NCBI GenBank assembly: GCA_964458775.1
Contig: CAYWLQ010000006.1
Coordinates: 11,297-75,296 of the forward strand
Reading direction: 5' to 3'
Length of the DNA stretch: 64,000 nt
Source of the DNA: CAYWLQ01 sp964458775
Lineage (GTDB): Bacteria; Myxococcota_A; Polyangia; JAAYKL01
In this document: positions 25,865-34,149 of the stretch, one piece after another
How positions within the stretch are numbered: position 1 is the first letter of the stretch
How the letters are laid out: each line of letters opens with the position of its first letter
Program-made: the position numbers and the translations under genes
The notes under the pieces: model-generated
What the model saw: the letters and a program-made list of their open reading frames with translations, nothing else
What the model was told of the DNA's origin: nothing
Database searches by the model: none

Positions 25865-27175
25865 CTACTTCTTGCAAAGACGAAGTCTTTTTTTAACTTC
25901 TTTGTTTTGCGGTTCCATTTTTAACGCTCTATTGTAAGCATCTTGTGCTCTGTCCATATCTTTTACTGCATAAAAGATATCTCCTAATGTAACGAAATAT
26001 CCGGCACACTGTCCACCTAAGATAATTACTTCTTTCATTAGCACCAATGCAGTAGAAAAATCTTTTTCATGTCGAATTAGCAGTTCAGCCAAAGAATGAC
26101 GAGCTTCAATGTTTTTTGAGTCAAGAGCAAGCGCTTGCTGAAAATGCTGTTTAGCTTCTTTTATAAGACCCTCTCTGAAAGAATAGCGACCTTTACTCAA
26201 ATGCATTTTGATTTGCATTTGTGTTTGTTTTTCGTCAGCCAAATCCATACATTTTTTTGCTTTTTCATTATCAGGGTAGGAATTTAAGATTTTTTTGCAA
26301 AATATTTGAACATCAGAATATCTATGCTGTTCAAGAGCCAATTCAGCATTTTCTAGAAGAGTTTCTATTTGTTCTTCGTTCTTTCTTAAAGGAACCTGTG
26401 ACACGTGATTTATAAGATTATTCAGAGTTCGCTCATCAAGTTTACGCTTAAGCTGTTCTCTTCTCATTATGATAGAATTGTCCGAAAGATTAGAGAACGA
26501 AGAGAGTTTATCTTTTGTTTTTGGAGGAGGAAAGGTTGTGTTTTGCGAAATATTTTCAGATAATTCTGTAACGGCTGAAGAAACTGTTCGGTTTTTTTCT
26601 TGAATTGCCTCGTTCAGCTTTTTCTCCATCATTTTGAACTCTATTTCATCCCGGATTGAAGTATCATATTCTGATTTTTTCTGAGGATTGGACAGGATAT
26701 CATAAGCAAGGGTTAATTGCTTAAAAATACGAGCCATTTTGTCAATATAGACCTTACTCATTTGCCCAAAAGCCTTGTCCGGATGATATCTTTTAGAAAG
26801 CTCAAAATACTGATTTCTTATCTCAACTCGAGCAGCATCAAAATCCAAACCCAATAATTCGTAATAATTGCAATGAAGTAATTTTTCGTAAAAATTATCT
26901 ATTTCGCTCAGTAAACTATCGTTAACTATTCCTTTTACCGTTTCAGTATTGGTAGCTGTTAATTTTTTAACTTTTATCAATTGTAGTGAAACCAATTCAA
27001 TAATGACCTTTTCTACTGAATTGTACGGTTGAGAAGCAATATGTACAGTTTCACCTACAGATAAATTTTTTTCAGCGCATTGATAAACACGCTGATGTAA
27101 TGAAGACATAGAGTCCGCAATATTTGCGGAAGAGGTCACCTCTAGAATATTTTCGTTGCTATAAAGCACGTTCAC
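25865..27175 (-). CDS. J-domain and TPR co-chaperone-like protein
   Basis: A 436-residue protein. An N-terminal helical region (1-95) precedes a J-domain (about 100-170) with NYYELLGLDFDAARVEIRNQ and the HPD motif in KRYHPDKAFG. A charged linker (190-270) leads to C-terminal TPR repeats (AELALEQHRYSDVQIFCKKI-like; ARHSLAELLIR; AYNRALKMEPQNKE). Such proteins recruit a client through the TPR and hand it to Hsp70 through the J-domain. It is the first gene of the operon with dnaK. The start is GTG 27175. The first 95 residues have no recognised fold. Confidence 0.85.
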   Translation of the reverse strand: MNVLYSNENILEVTSSANIADSMSSLHQRVYQCAEKNLSVGETVHIASQPYNSVEKVIIELVSLQLIKVKKLTATNTETVKGIVNDSLLSEIDNFYEKLLHCNYYELLGLDFDAARVEIRNQYFELSKRYHPDKAFGQMSKVYIDKMARIFKQLTLAYDILSNPQKKSEYDTSIRDEIEFKMMEKKLNEAIQEKNRTVSSAVTELSENISQNTTFPPPKTKDKLSSFSNLSDNSIIMRREQLKRKLDERTLNNLINHVSQVPLRKNEEQIETLLENAELALEQHRYSDVQIFCKKILNSYPDNEKAKKCMDLADEKQTQMQIKMHLSKGRYSFREGLIKEAKQHFQQALALDSKNIEARHSLAELLIRHEKDFSTALVLMKEVIILGGQCAGYFVTLGDIFYAVKDMDRAQDAYNRALKMEPQNKEVKKRLRLCKK

Positions 27176-27316
27176 TGCGGGTGTTACCTTTCAATGAATT
27201 AGCAAACTTCAATTCTCTAATATTACTTACAAGTTCAACATATGTAAATAACCTCAACAAGATAGCTGCAAATAATCTCTTACTAAGCTTCAGACTTTGT
27301 ACAAACAAACAACTAC

Positions 27317-27943
27317 TCATATAGAGTAAGCCCAAAAAGCATATCCTCCAAATATTGAGACTATTTTTGCATTAGGAAAACGGTTGGAAATTTCAATTTG
27401 CATTCTTGGGTTGCATTCTACGTGAAACAATGAAAACCATTTTTTTAATAATTTGTGAGCAAATAACGGCCAGCTTTCGAAGTTTCCAAAATCCACAAAA
27501 TATACTTTGCCCGACGGGGCAAGTGATAGCTGTGTTGCATCCAGTGCCCTTGTCCAGTTGGGCATCATCGACAAAGAATATGAAAAAATGATGTGATTAA
27601 AAGCAGAGCATTGAAAAAAAGTTGAATTCGGCCTGACCAATTCACAAGCAATTTCTTTAAGAAAAATGCGATTATTAAAGCCTGCACGACGAATATTTTT
27701 TTCGGCTGTTTCCAGCATTCGCCAAGATGTATCAACACCAAAGAAAGTTGCCGTTTTATTGTTTTTTGCTAAATGAATTAGATTGCGTGCTGTTCCGCAT
27801 CCCATTTCTAGTACTGTATCGTTGGTTTTCGCTTTTACTGATGCAATCAGTCTGTTTCTTCCAAGTAGGAACAGCGGTCGTGTCAAATCGTAAAAGTGTC
27901 TTTGATACTTATAGATACGGTTCATGTCAGCAGAATGAGTCAT
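27317..27943 (-). CDS. SAM-dependent methyltransferase, BtaB-like
   Basis: A 208-residue class I methyltransferase. The SAM-binding loop is VLEMGCGTARNLIHLA, followed by FFGVDTSWRMLETA. The N-terminus MNRIYKYQRHFYDLTRPLFL closely resembles BtaB, which trimethylates diacylglyceryl-homoserine to make betaine lipids, and related phospholipid N-methyltransferases. No btaA homologue lies in the window, so the lipid substrate is inferred. It begins only 15 nt after the hybrid kinase gene on the same strand, so the two are likely co-transcribed. ATG 27943 or the internal ATG 27925 could be the start. Confidence 0.75.
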   Translation of the reverse strand: MTHSADMNRIYKYQRHFYDLTRPLFLLGRNRLIASVKAKTNDTVLEMGCGTARNLIHLAKNNKTATFFGVDTSWRMLETAEKNIRRAGFNNRIFLKEIACELVRPNSTFFQCSAFNHIIFSYSLSMMPNWTRALDATQLSLAPSGKVYFVDFGNFESWPLFAHKLLKKWFSLFHVECNPRMQIEISNRFPNAKIVSIFGGYAFWAYSI

Positions 27944-27958
27944 AATGCAATTTAAATT

Positions 27959-29611
27959 CTAACCGTACGGCGAAGGACAAACGGTTGTTGTTCGGGGTGT
28001 TTGGAAATTAGTTCTCTCATGCATTACTTTATTCATTACATTAACTAGATGTTCAATAACATAAGGTTTCTTTATGAAAGCTGCTGCTCCATCTGTGAGA
28101 AGATTTCTAATTTGACCGTCTTCGGAATAACCTGAAATGATCAAGATTTTTTCGTTTGGATTAGAAGCCTTGATTTGTCTAAAAACTTCGTAACCGTTAA
28201 GACGGGGAAGTATAAGATCAAGCAATACTAAGCAAATTTCATCTTTATGTTTTAGATATGTACTTACTGCTTCTACTCCGTCTTTACATGCCTTAATGCT
28301 ATATCCGAGTCTTTTTAAAGCCTTGGTTGTTGCTGAACACAGATTTTCATCATCTTCAACCAGCAAAACAAGATCGCCCGATTTTCTCAAGTCTTTGGTG
28401 ATATATCTTTCAGGTACGCTCTCGATATACTCTTCCTCATGTATTCCGGCAAAGGGTAAATAAACGGTAAAACGAGTGCCAACTTCGGGAGTGCTGTCCA
28501 CACGAATTTCTCCGCCGTGACTTTTAATTACTCCATAAACTGTTGCTAAACCTAAACCGTTTCCCTTGCCCAATCCTTTGGTCGAAAAAAACGGTTCAAA
28601 AATATGGCTGACTGTTTCCTCGTTCATGCCGACACCAGTGTCTTCGACACAAATAACTACATGCGGTCCCATCGCCATAATATGAGGTACGGAATCATCA
28701 GAGGGGTTGAGTTGTTCTATTTTTGCTACAATATTCAGCGTACCGCCGGACGGCATCGCATCTCTCGCGTTAATGCATAAATTCATCATTACTTGACTTA
28801 ATTGACTTTGATCACCGACCACCCACAGATCAGGTTGTATATCTGTCTGAATTGAAACTGAGCGTTCAAAGGTTCTTCTAATCAAATAAACCGTTTCTTC
28901 AATTACTGTTGAGAGATTGCGAGGTCGTTCATCGTATCGTCCTTTTCTCGCAAAGCCAAGAAGCTGTTCGGTCATATTGGCTGCTTGCTTGAGAGCTAAC
29001 TCTGTCTGCTCAACACATGTTGACAACTCCTCTAAATCTACAGAACCTTCATCAGCCATAATCTTGAGGTAGTTGGTGTTTAGCATAACTGTGGCGAGAA
29101 GATTGTTAAAATCGTGAGCAATACCTCTAGCTAAGCGTCCCAGAGATTCCATCTTTCGCAATTCCAGCAAATGAAGTTCAATATCATCCTGTTGAGTGAA
29201 CAGCAAAACAGTTTTTATACCGACACGAATCTTATCTCCAACTTGTAGAGGAAGCTGACGTGTAACAGGAAGGCCGTTAACCCAAGTTCCGTTGCGACTA
29301 TTAAGATCTTCAATGAAATATCTTCTATTAGGAGCTCGAAGTATTCTGGCGTGTTTTCTTGATACTGAAGTATCTTGGACTTTTAGATCAGATTTAAAAT
29401 CCCTTCCTATTATATTTTCTTCTTTTAATCCATATATCATTCCTGAGTCCACTCCAGTAAGAATGACTAACTGAGCTCTAAGCTCTTTATCCTTGCCTGA
29501 GGCATCGTGGGACGTAATTATATGTGTTTCTCTCTCTGAAAGACGAGTTGTTACTTGTGTTTCTTCTTCTAATGAATCATCTAAGTCTATATCGCTTCGA
29601 TAAGTTTTCAT
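27959..29611 (-). CDS. FHA-domain hybrid histidine kinase with receiver
   Basis: A 550-residue cytoplasmic signalling protein. An FHA domain (about 50-140; GRDFKSDLKVQDTSVSRKHA, DLNSRNGTWVN) recognises phosphothreonine. A HisKA helix follows with the phosphoacceptor in GRLARGIAHDFNNLLA. The ATPase shows the N box (NLCINARDAMPSGG), G1 (VEDTGVGMNEE) and G2 (GKGNGLGLATVYG). A C-terminal receiver has Asp in LVLLDLILPRLNGYE. No membrane span is present, so signals may arrive via phosphorylated Ser/Thr-kinase targets. It precedes the methyltransferase by 15 nt and is divergent from the TonB-like gene. Confidence 0.93.
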   Translation of the reverse strand: MKTYRSDIDLDDSLEEETQVTTRLSERETHIITSHDASGKDKELRAQLVILTGVDSGMIYGLKEENIIGRDFKSDLKVQDTSVSRKHARILRAPNRRYFIEDLNSRNGTWVNGLPVTRQLPLQVGDKIRVGIKTVLLFTQQDDIELHLLELRKMESLGRLARGIAHDFNNLLATVMLNTNYLKIMADEGSVDLEELSTCVEQTELALKQAANMTEQLLGFARKGRYDERPRNLSTVIEETVYLIRRTFERSVSIQTDIQPDLWVVGDQSQLSQVMMNLCINARDAMPSGGTLNIVAKIEQLNPSDDSVPHIMAMGPHVVICVEDTGVGMNEETVSHIFEPFFSTKGLGKGNGLGLATVYGVIKSHGGEIRVDSTPEVGTRFTVYLPFAGIHEEEYIESVPERYITKDLRKSGDLVLLVEDDENLCSATTKALKRLGYSIKACKDGVEAVSTYLKHKDEICLVLLDLILPRLNGYEVFRQIKASNPNEKILIISGYSEDGQIRNLLTDGAAAFIKKPYVIEHLVNVMNKVMHERTNFQTPRTTTVCPSPYG

Positions 29612-29829
29612 GACAATAAGCTCAAACGGCTTCCCCCTTTACTCAAAACCGTCTATATCAAATAATATGTCTCTGCCTACCACAAAAATAAAAGATAGTT
29701 TGTTTTATGATCAATTTTGTAATCTGAAAAACTCTATTCACGTTTGTATTGTGTTACAAACAAATAGTTGACCCTGAACGGCTCTATCTTCTATTGAGGC
29801 AGTAGGCTGTAATTAGTCAGATTTTTTAA
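29612..29829. promoter_or_regulatory. Divergent promoter region between hybrid kinase and TonB-like genes
   Basis: This 218-base AT-rich region separates two divergent transcription units and must contain both promoters. No consensus -35/-10 pair or clear operator was convincing. There is no coding potential. Confidence 0.35.
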
Positions 29830-30849
29830 ATGAAGAAAAAGAAATCGAGAAAAGATAAAACCAAACAGGCTTTACTGATTGCCTTCTTATTATCATTACT
29901 TGTTCACCAACTTTTTATGAGCAGTCTTGGATCTTTGTTCTCATTTCCCGAAGAACAAGAGCCTGAAAAACAATATGAAGTATCGCTATTGCCTGATATT
30001 CCGGAAGAGAAGCAGGCGGTTGAGGAAAAAGAAAAGCCAATTGAACAGCCGGTTTCCAAACCTTCAACTAAGTCGATAAAAAAACCGATGCCGACTGTGT
30101 CAAATTCGAACACAAATTTGTCGGAAACAGAATCTGTTCGTACAGAAAATCATAGACAGGATTCTTCTGATACTACAAAGATTCCTAATTCAGTACCGGA
30201 CAGTGTTGAATCGTTACCGCCAAAATTGGACCTGACCTGGAAATCCTTTGAAAAAGTTTTTGGAGATAAGGCTGCTCAGGACAGGAATACATATGCAGAG
30301 GATATGCTTGAAAAAAGGAGGAACAGAGGTGCAATAGCAAATTACTCTGACAGGGTAATGAAAGCCGTTACAAATCATCGAAGTTTTATTAAGCCTGGAG
30401 AGCAAGAAGTATTAGGGTCGCGTAAAGAGATCTTTCATAATTATATTCATGCAATTCATGAAGCAAGCGTGCACCCCAAATTTGCAGATACTTTCTTAGC
30501 ATCACTTCCTTCTCTTTCGGTTTCTGACCCCCTGAACAATATGGATCTGCATATGGTTGCTGAATTTGAGATTTTTGAAAGCGGTCATATTAGTGATATC
30601 AGAGTTGTTAAAACTTCAGGGAATATCATTTTTGACGCCGGAGCAGTGGACTCAATATTTAGATCTTCTCCTTTCCCGGCTCCTCCCAAAGAGGTTCTTT
30701 CTTGGAATAAACGTGTATATCTGAGATGGGGCTTTTATAGAAACAATCGAAAGTGCGGTGTTTTTAATGTTGAGCCGTATATTCTAAGAGCACCCGGTTC
30801 CAAGGAAGAAGCTCTACCGGTTGATCAATTTACAGTACAGGGTAGTTAG
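29830..30849 (+). CDS. TonB-like energy-transducing protein
   Basis: A 339-residue bitopic protein: a highly basic N-terminus (KKKKSRKDKTK) and a membrane span (LLIAFLLSLLVHQLFM), then a Pro/Glu/Lys-rich periplasmic arm (about 40-130). It ends in a TonB-type C-terminal domain (about 235-315; MVAEFEIFESGHISDIRVVK, SGNIIFDAGAVDSIF). TonB proteins couple the inner-membrane proton gradient to outer-membrane transporters. No ExbB/ExbD genes are adjacent, so energisation partners are elsewhere. The region between about 140 and 230 is unique. It is upstream of the GH16 gene, but a shared transcript is not evident. Confidence 0.75.
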   Translation: MKKKKSRKDKTKQALLIAFLLSLLVHQLFMSSLGSLFSFPEEQEPEKQYEVSLLPDIPEEKQAVEEKEKPIEQPVSKPSTKSIKKPMPTVSNSNTNLSETESVRTENHRQDSSDTTKIPNSVPDSVESLPPKLDLTWKSFEKVFGDKAAQDRNTYAEDMLEKRRNRGAIANYSDRVMKAVTNHRSFIKPGEQEVLGSRKEIFHNYIHAIHEASVHPKFADTFLASLPSLSVSDPLNNMDLHMVAEFEIFESGHISDIRVVKTSGNIIFDAGAVDSIFRSSPFPAPPKEVLSWNKRVYLRWGFYRNNRKCGVFNVEPYILRAPGSKEEALPVDQFTVQGS

Positions 30850-30896
30850 AGCTTTTAATTACTTTGGAAGATTTGTCGTTATAGGAGGCATGTGTT

Positions 30897-32633
30897 ATGA
30901 GTAAGCCGTTTGTAGCTTTTACTGTGCTGTGTTTCTCTGTTTTTAATTGTGAAACCGCCACTAAACAATGTGAAGGAAATACCTGTTCAGAAAATTCTGA
31001 TGAAGCAGATACACAAAGCAACAAAGATTCAAATATAGATACAAATAATAACAATGAAACAGATTCAGAAACAAACACAAATACAACCACGGACACAGAC
31101 ACAGACATAGATACAGACATAGATACAGACATAGACTCAGACACAGACATAGACACAGATACAGACACCGATACTGATACAGATACAGACACCGATACTG
31201 ATGCTGATACAGACATTGATACTGATACAGATACAGACACCGATACTGATGCTGATACAGACATTGATACTGATGCTGATACAGACATTGATACTGATGC
31301 TGATACAGATACCGATACTGATGCTGATACAGACACCGATGCTGATGCTGATACAGACACCGATGCTGATGCTGATACAGATACAGACGTTAACATAGAC
31401 ACAAATACAGATTTGTATGAAACAGTACGCTATTTGAGTGATTTGTGTGAGACAGAAGGTTCAATAAATGCATGGGGACCTATAGAAAAAAATATGAGCA
31501 ACGGAGAACAGGAACAAGGGGACGGAGGTCCAATCATTATAGGAGGTTCGGTCTACAGTAAGGGACTGGGTATGCATGCACCGGCAGAGATTCGTTATTC
31601 ACTTGACGGAAACTGTTCCCTTTTCGCAGCTGATGTAGGCATTGATTCAGAAATGAAGAGGTTAGGCTCTGTGGTTTTTGAAGTTTATGGAGACGGTGAA
31701 TTGCTTCTTCAAAGTCCGCTGAAAAAAGGAAGAGAAGAACCTTTGTCCATTGAGACAAGTATTTTAGGTGTAAATGAACTGCGCCTTGTCGTTTCTGATA
31801 GCGGAGGAAACGGTAGTGACCATGCAGATTGGGGAGATGCAAGAGTAATTTGCAATGAACATGCGTTTAGGGTTTGTACTCCGCCTGCTCAAGAAATTCC
31901 GGCTGAGCCCGGTTATAGTTTGGTATGGTCAGATGAATTTGATATTGAGGGCAAACCGAATTCTGACAATTGGGGTTATGAGCAAGGATACGTTCGTAAC
32001 AATGAGTGGCAATATTATCAAGAAGACAATGCCTTTATTAAAGCGGGATTTTTAATAATTCAGGGAAGGCGAGAGCAGGCTCCGGAGGGGGATTACACAT
32101 CTTCAAGTCTTAGAACAATGAATAATAATTGGACTCCAAAACAAAGCTTCACATATGGAATTTTCGAAATGCGTGCGAGAATAGTTGCAGAAGCCGGATT
32201 GTGGCCGGCTTTTTGGACTTTAGGAACAGAAGGAGGAGATTGGCCGTGGAACGGAGAAATTGATATCATGGAGTATTATAACAATCGTGTCCACGCCAAT
32301 GTTGCTTGCGGTACCAATACACAGTGGGTTGCTAAATGGGACGGAGCAAGTAGAGAGATATCATCATTCGGGGTTTCTGATTGGGATGCCAAATTTCATG
32401 TGTGGCGAATGGAATGGGATAGTCAAAAAATAGTGTTGAAAATTGACGGGATAATAATGAATGAAACAAATCTTAATGACATGCTTAATCCGGATGGAAA
32501 TAGCCCTTTTAGAGCACCGCACTATATTCTAATAAATCTGGCTATAGGAGGAAATGCAGGAGGTGATGCTTCTGCAACAGATTTTCCGACTCACTATGTT
32601 GTAGACTATGTTCGAGTGTATCAACAACAATAA
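30897..32633 (+). CDS. GH16 beta-glucanase lipoprotein with NPCBM domain and acidic linker
   Basis: A 578-residue surface or periplasmic lipoprotein. The signal ends at the lipobox FNC (Cys18). Residues about 66-165 are a Asp-Thr/Ala/Ile repeat. Residues 173-318 resemble the NPCBM carbohydrate-binding module (IGGSVYSKGLGMHAPAEIRY). Residues 337-577 are a GH16 domain with catalytic cluster GEIDIMEYY (Glu452, Asp454, Glu457), typical of laminarinase, lichenase or agarase. GGAGG lies 8 nt before ATG. It most likely degrades an extracellular beta-glucan or algal polysaccharide. The exact substrate is not determinable. Confidence 0.92.
   Translation: MSKPFVAFTVLCFSVFNCETATKQCEGNTCSENSDEADTQSNKDSNIDTNNNNETDSETNTNTTTDTDTDIDTDIDTDIDSDTDIDTDTDTDTDTDTDTDTDADTDIDTDTDTDTDTDADTDIDTDADTDIDTDADTDTDTDADTDTDADADTDTDADADTDTDVNIDTNTDLYETVRYLSDLCETEGSINAWGPIEKNMSNGEQEQGDGGPIIIGGSVYSKGLGMHAPAEIRYSLDGNCSLFAADVGIDSEMKRLGSVVFEVYGDGELLLQSPLKKGREEPLSIETSILGVNELRLVVSDSGGNGSDHADWGDARVICNEHAFRVCTPPAQEIPAEPGYSLVWSDEFDIEGKPNSDNWGYEQGYVRNNEWQYYQEDNAFIKAGFLIIQGRREQAPEGDYTSSSLRTMNNNWTPKQSFTYGIFEMRARIVAEAGLWPAFWTLGTEGGDWPWNGEIDIMEYYNNRVHANVACGTNTQWVAKWDGASREISSFGVSDWDAKFHVWRMEWDSQKIVLKIDGIIMNETNLNDMLNPDGNSPFRAPHYILINLAIGGNAGGDASATDFPTHYVVDYVRVYQQQ
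31089..31400. repeat. 24-bp periodic repeat encoding the acidic linker of the GH16 protein
   Basis: A run of GAT/GAC-ACN codons in which GATGCTGATACAGA recurs at 31248, 31272, 31296, 31320, 31344 and 31368, exactly 24 bp apart (8 residues), with an earlier copy at 31200. The encoded segment is almost entirely Asp, Thr, Ala and Ile. Replication slippage would change linker length in frame. Confidence 0.9.
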
Positions 32634-32774
32634 CGAAGATACTCCCACAATAATTGACTTTTTTATGAGTTGCCAACTGATAGAAAATAAGATAAAATTT
32701 CTTGTCGCATTTTTTAGCGATTGTTTATGTTGAGATTATATAAATGATTATTTTGTTTTTTGGAGAATAGTAAG

Positions 32775-33584
32775 ATGAATTTTGTTTCTGGTGTCTTATC
32801 GGTTTTATTGGGTCTTTTTTCTTTTGGATGTGAACTTTTTCAGGATGAAAGCAACGACGGAATTAGTATGGATACTGTTTCGACGTGGATACCCATTGAA
32901 GGAGGATACTTTGATATGGGTGACGAACATGTTGCATCTGCGTATCCGGTACATATTGTTCATGTCCCAACTTTTAATATTACACGTACAGAAATAACAG
33001 TTGCTCAATACTCGGAATGTGTAGCAGCCGGAGGTTGTACAGAGCCGGGAATGGTGAATCAACAATGTAATTGGAATCGTTCCGGCTTAGAGCAACATCC
33101 CATCAATTGTGTATCATGGAATCAAGCTGTAGAGTTTTGTAGATGGTTTGGAGGAAGATTACCTTCGGAGGCTGAATGGGAATTTGCAGCCCGTGCAGGA
33201 GGTGACAATCGAACATTTCCTTGGGGGAAAAATGCTCCTTCATGTGACTATGCGGTAATGGTTGATTCAAACGGTGTGTCAGGATGCGGTAGCGGCGGTA
33301 CATGGCCCGTTTGCAGCAAGCCTGACGGCAGAACTGACCACGGATTATGTGATATGGGCGGAAATGTATATGAATGGGTCCAAGATCATTTTCATTCTTC
33401 ATATGACGGATACCGAGCATCCAACGGCAGTGCATGGGAAGATGTTTCAAACATTTATCGAGTGCTTCGAGGTGCAGCATTTAATGCACAAAAAAGTGAT
33501 ACACTTAAAGTTGCGAGCCGAGCTAACGATACAGATACTCAACAGAATGAAAAATATGGAATTCGTTGTGCTAGAGATTATTGA
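32775..33584 (+). CDS. FGE/sulfatase-modifying-factor-like lipoprotein (probably non-catalytic)
   Basis: About 269 residues, lipoprotein signal VLSVLLGLFSFGC, then an FGE-sulfatase fold: WIPIEGGYFDMGD, FNITRTEITVAQYSEC, NCVSWNQAVEFCRWFGGRLP, AEWEFAARAG, DMGGNVYEWVQD. Members convert Cys to formylglycine or are non-enzymatic relatives. The C-terminal region LRGAAFNAQKSDTLKVASRA lacks the paired active-site cysteines of FGE, so catalysis is unlikely. The start at ATG 32775 is preceded by GGAG; a TTG at 32760 is rejected. It follows the GH16 gene, suggesting an envelope partner. Confidence 0.8.
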   Translation: MNFVSGVLSVLLGLFSFGCELFQDESNDGISMDTVSTWIPIEGGYFDMGDEHVASAYPVHIVHVPTFNITRTEITVAQYSECVAAGGCTEPGMVNQQCNWNRSGLEQHPINCVSWNQAVEFCRWFGGRLPSEAEWEFAARAGGDNRTFPWGKNAPSCDYAVMVDSNGVSGCGSGGTWPVCSKPDGRTDHGLCDMGGNVYEWVQDHFHSSYDGYRASNGSAWEDVSNIYRVLRGAAFNAQKSDTLKVASRANDTDTQQNEKYGIRCARDY

Positions 33585-33668
33585 GGTAAAAATCCTAAAG
33601 CAATCCTACAGAACCGCAATTCCAATAATTTATCGTTTAATAACAGTGAATATTTGAAAGATTTGACT

Positions 33669-33843
33669 TTGCGTTTATGGACTTTGAATCCTTTGTATCT
33701 TGACCCCAAAGGACTGGTTGCCTTGTGGCGAGAGGCGCTTCTTGCTCAGAAAGTCCTTCTTGGTCAAACTTAAGGGATACAAATATTATTCGGAACTCAA
33801 TTTTTTGCATATTTGCGTAAATGCAATCACTATTAAGGGATAA
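33669..33843 (+). pseudogene. Frameshifted fragment of a pyrimidine-dimer DNA glycosylase (endonuclease V type)
   Basis: Translation from TTG 33669 gives RLWTLNPLYLDPKGLVALWR then EALLAQKVLLGQT and a stop at 33771-33773. This matches the conserved N-terminus of the bacterial Pyr_excise/endonuclease V glycosylase that cuts UV-induced pyrimidine dimers. Skipping one T and reading on from 33772 continues as KGYKYYSELNFLH, the expected next segment, then diverges and stops at 33841. The fragment covers about 58 of roughly 130-150 expected residues. It is therefore a remnant broken by a one-base insertion and a downstream loss. The surrounding 33585-34149 contains no other gene. Confidence 0.75.
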
Positions 33844-34149
33844 AACACATTTCTGTGAGTTCGAGTAAAAATTCTTGTATGGAAAAGAAATAAAAATTTC
33901 AACAAAGAAGACAAGGGTAACAAATTGAAATATTGGGCTTTTTTAGGCGGTTAATGTTGCCTATTAATATCTTTTTACTATATTTTGTCTTTTTTGATAC
34001 AAACAATGGAGCGGATAGCTTGATTTAAAGGCTTATCTTCCATAAAATTAACAAAATTTTCTTGGGGGCTGAAGCCTTTCAGGTTTATAAACGCACCCGT
34101 GAAAAAGGTAAAATGCATAACGCTGAATTTATCAGGATGAGGACAAGTC

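Noticed and set aside
31089..31400. CRISPR array at the linker repeats
   Set aside because: The units are contiguous and in frame, without spacers, and encode an acidic linker.
30830..31402. Long minus-strand frame rich in Ser-Val repeats
   Set aside because: It is the antisense reading of the GH16 linker repeat and has no start context or family resemblance.
33844..34149. Possible riboswitch before the GltJ-like gene
   Set aside because: A GGCT-GA-AGCC hairpin exists but no conserved aptamer core (c-di-GMP, cobalamin, SAM) could be matched.
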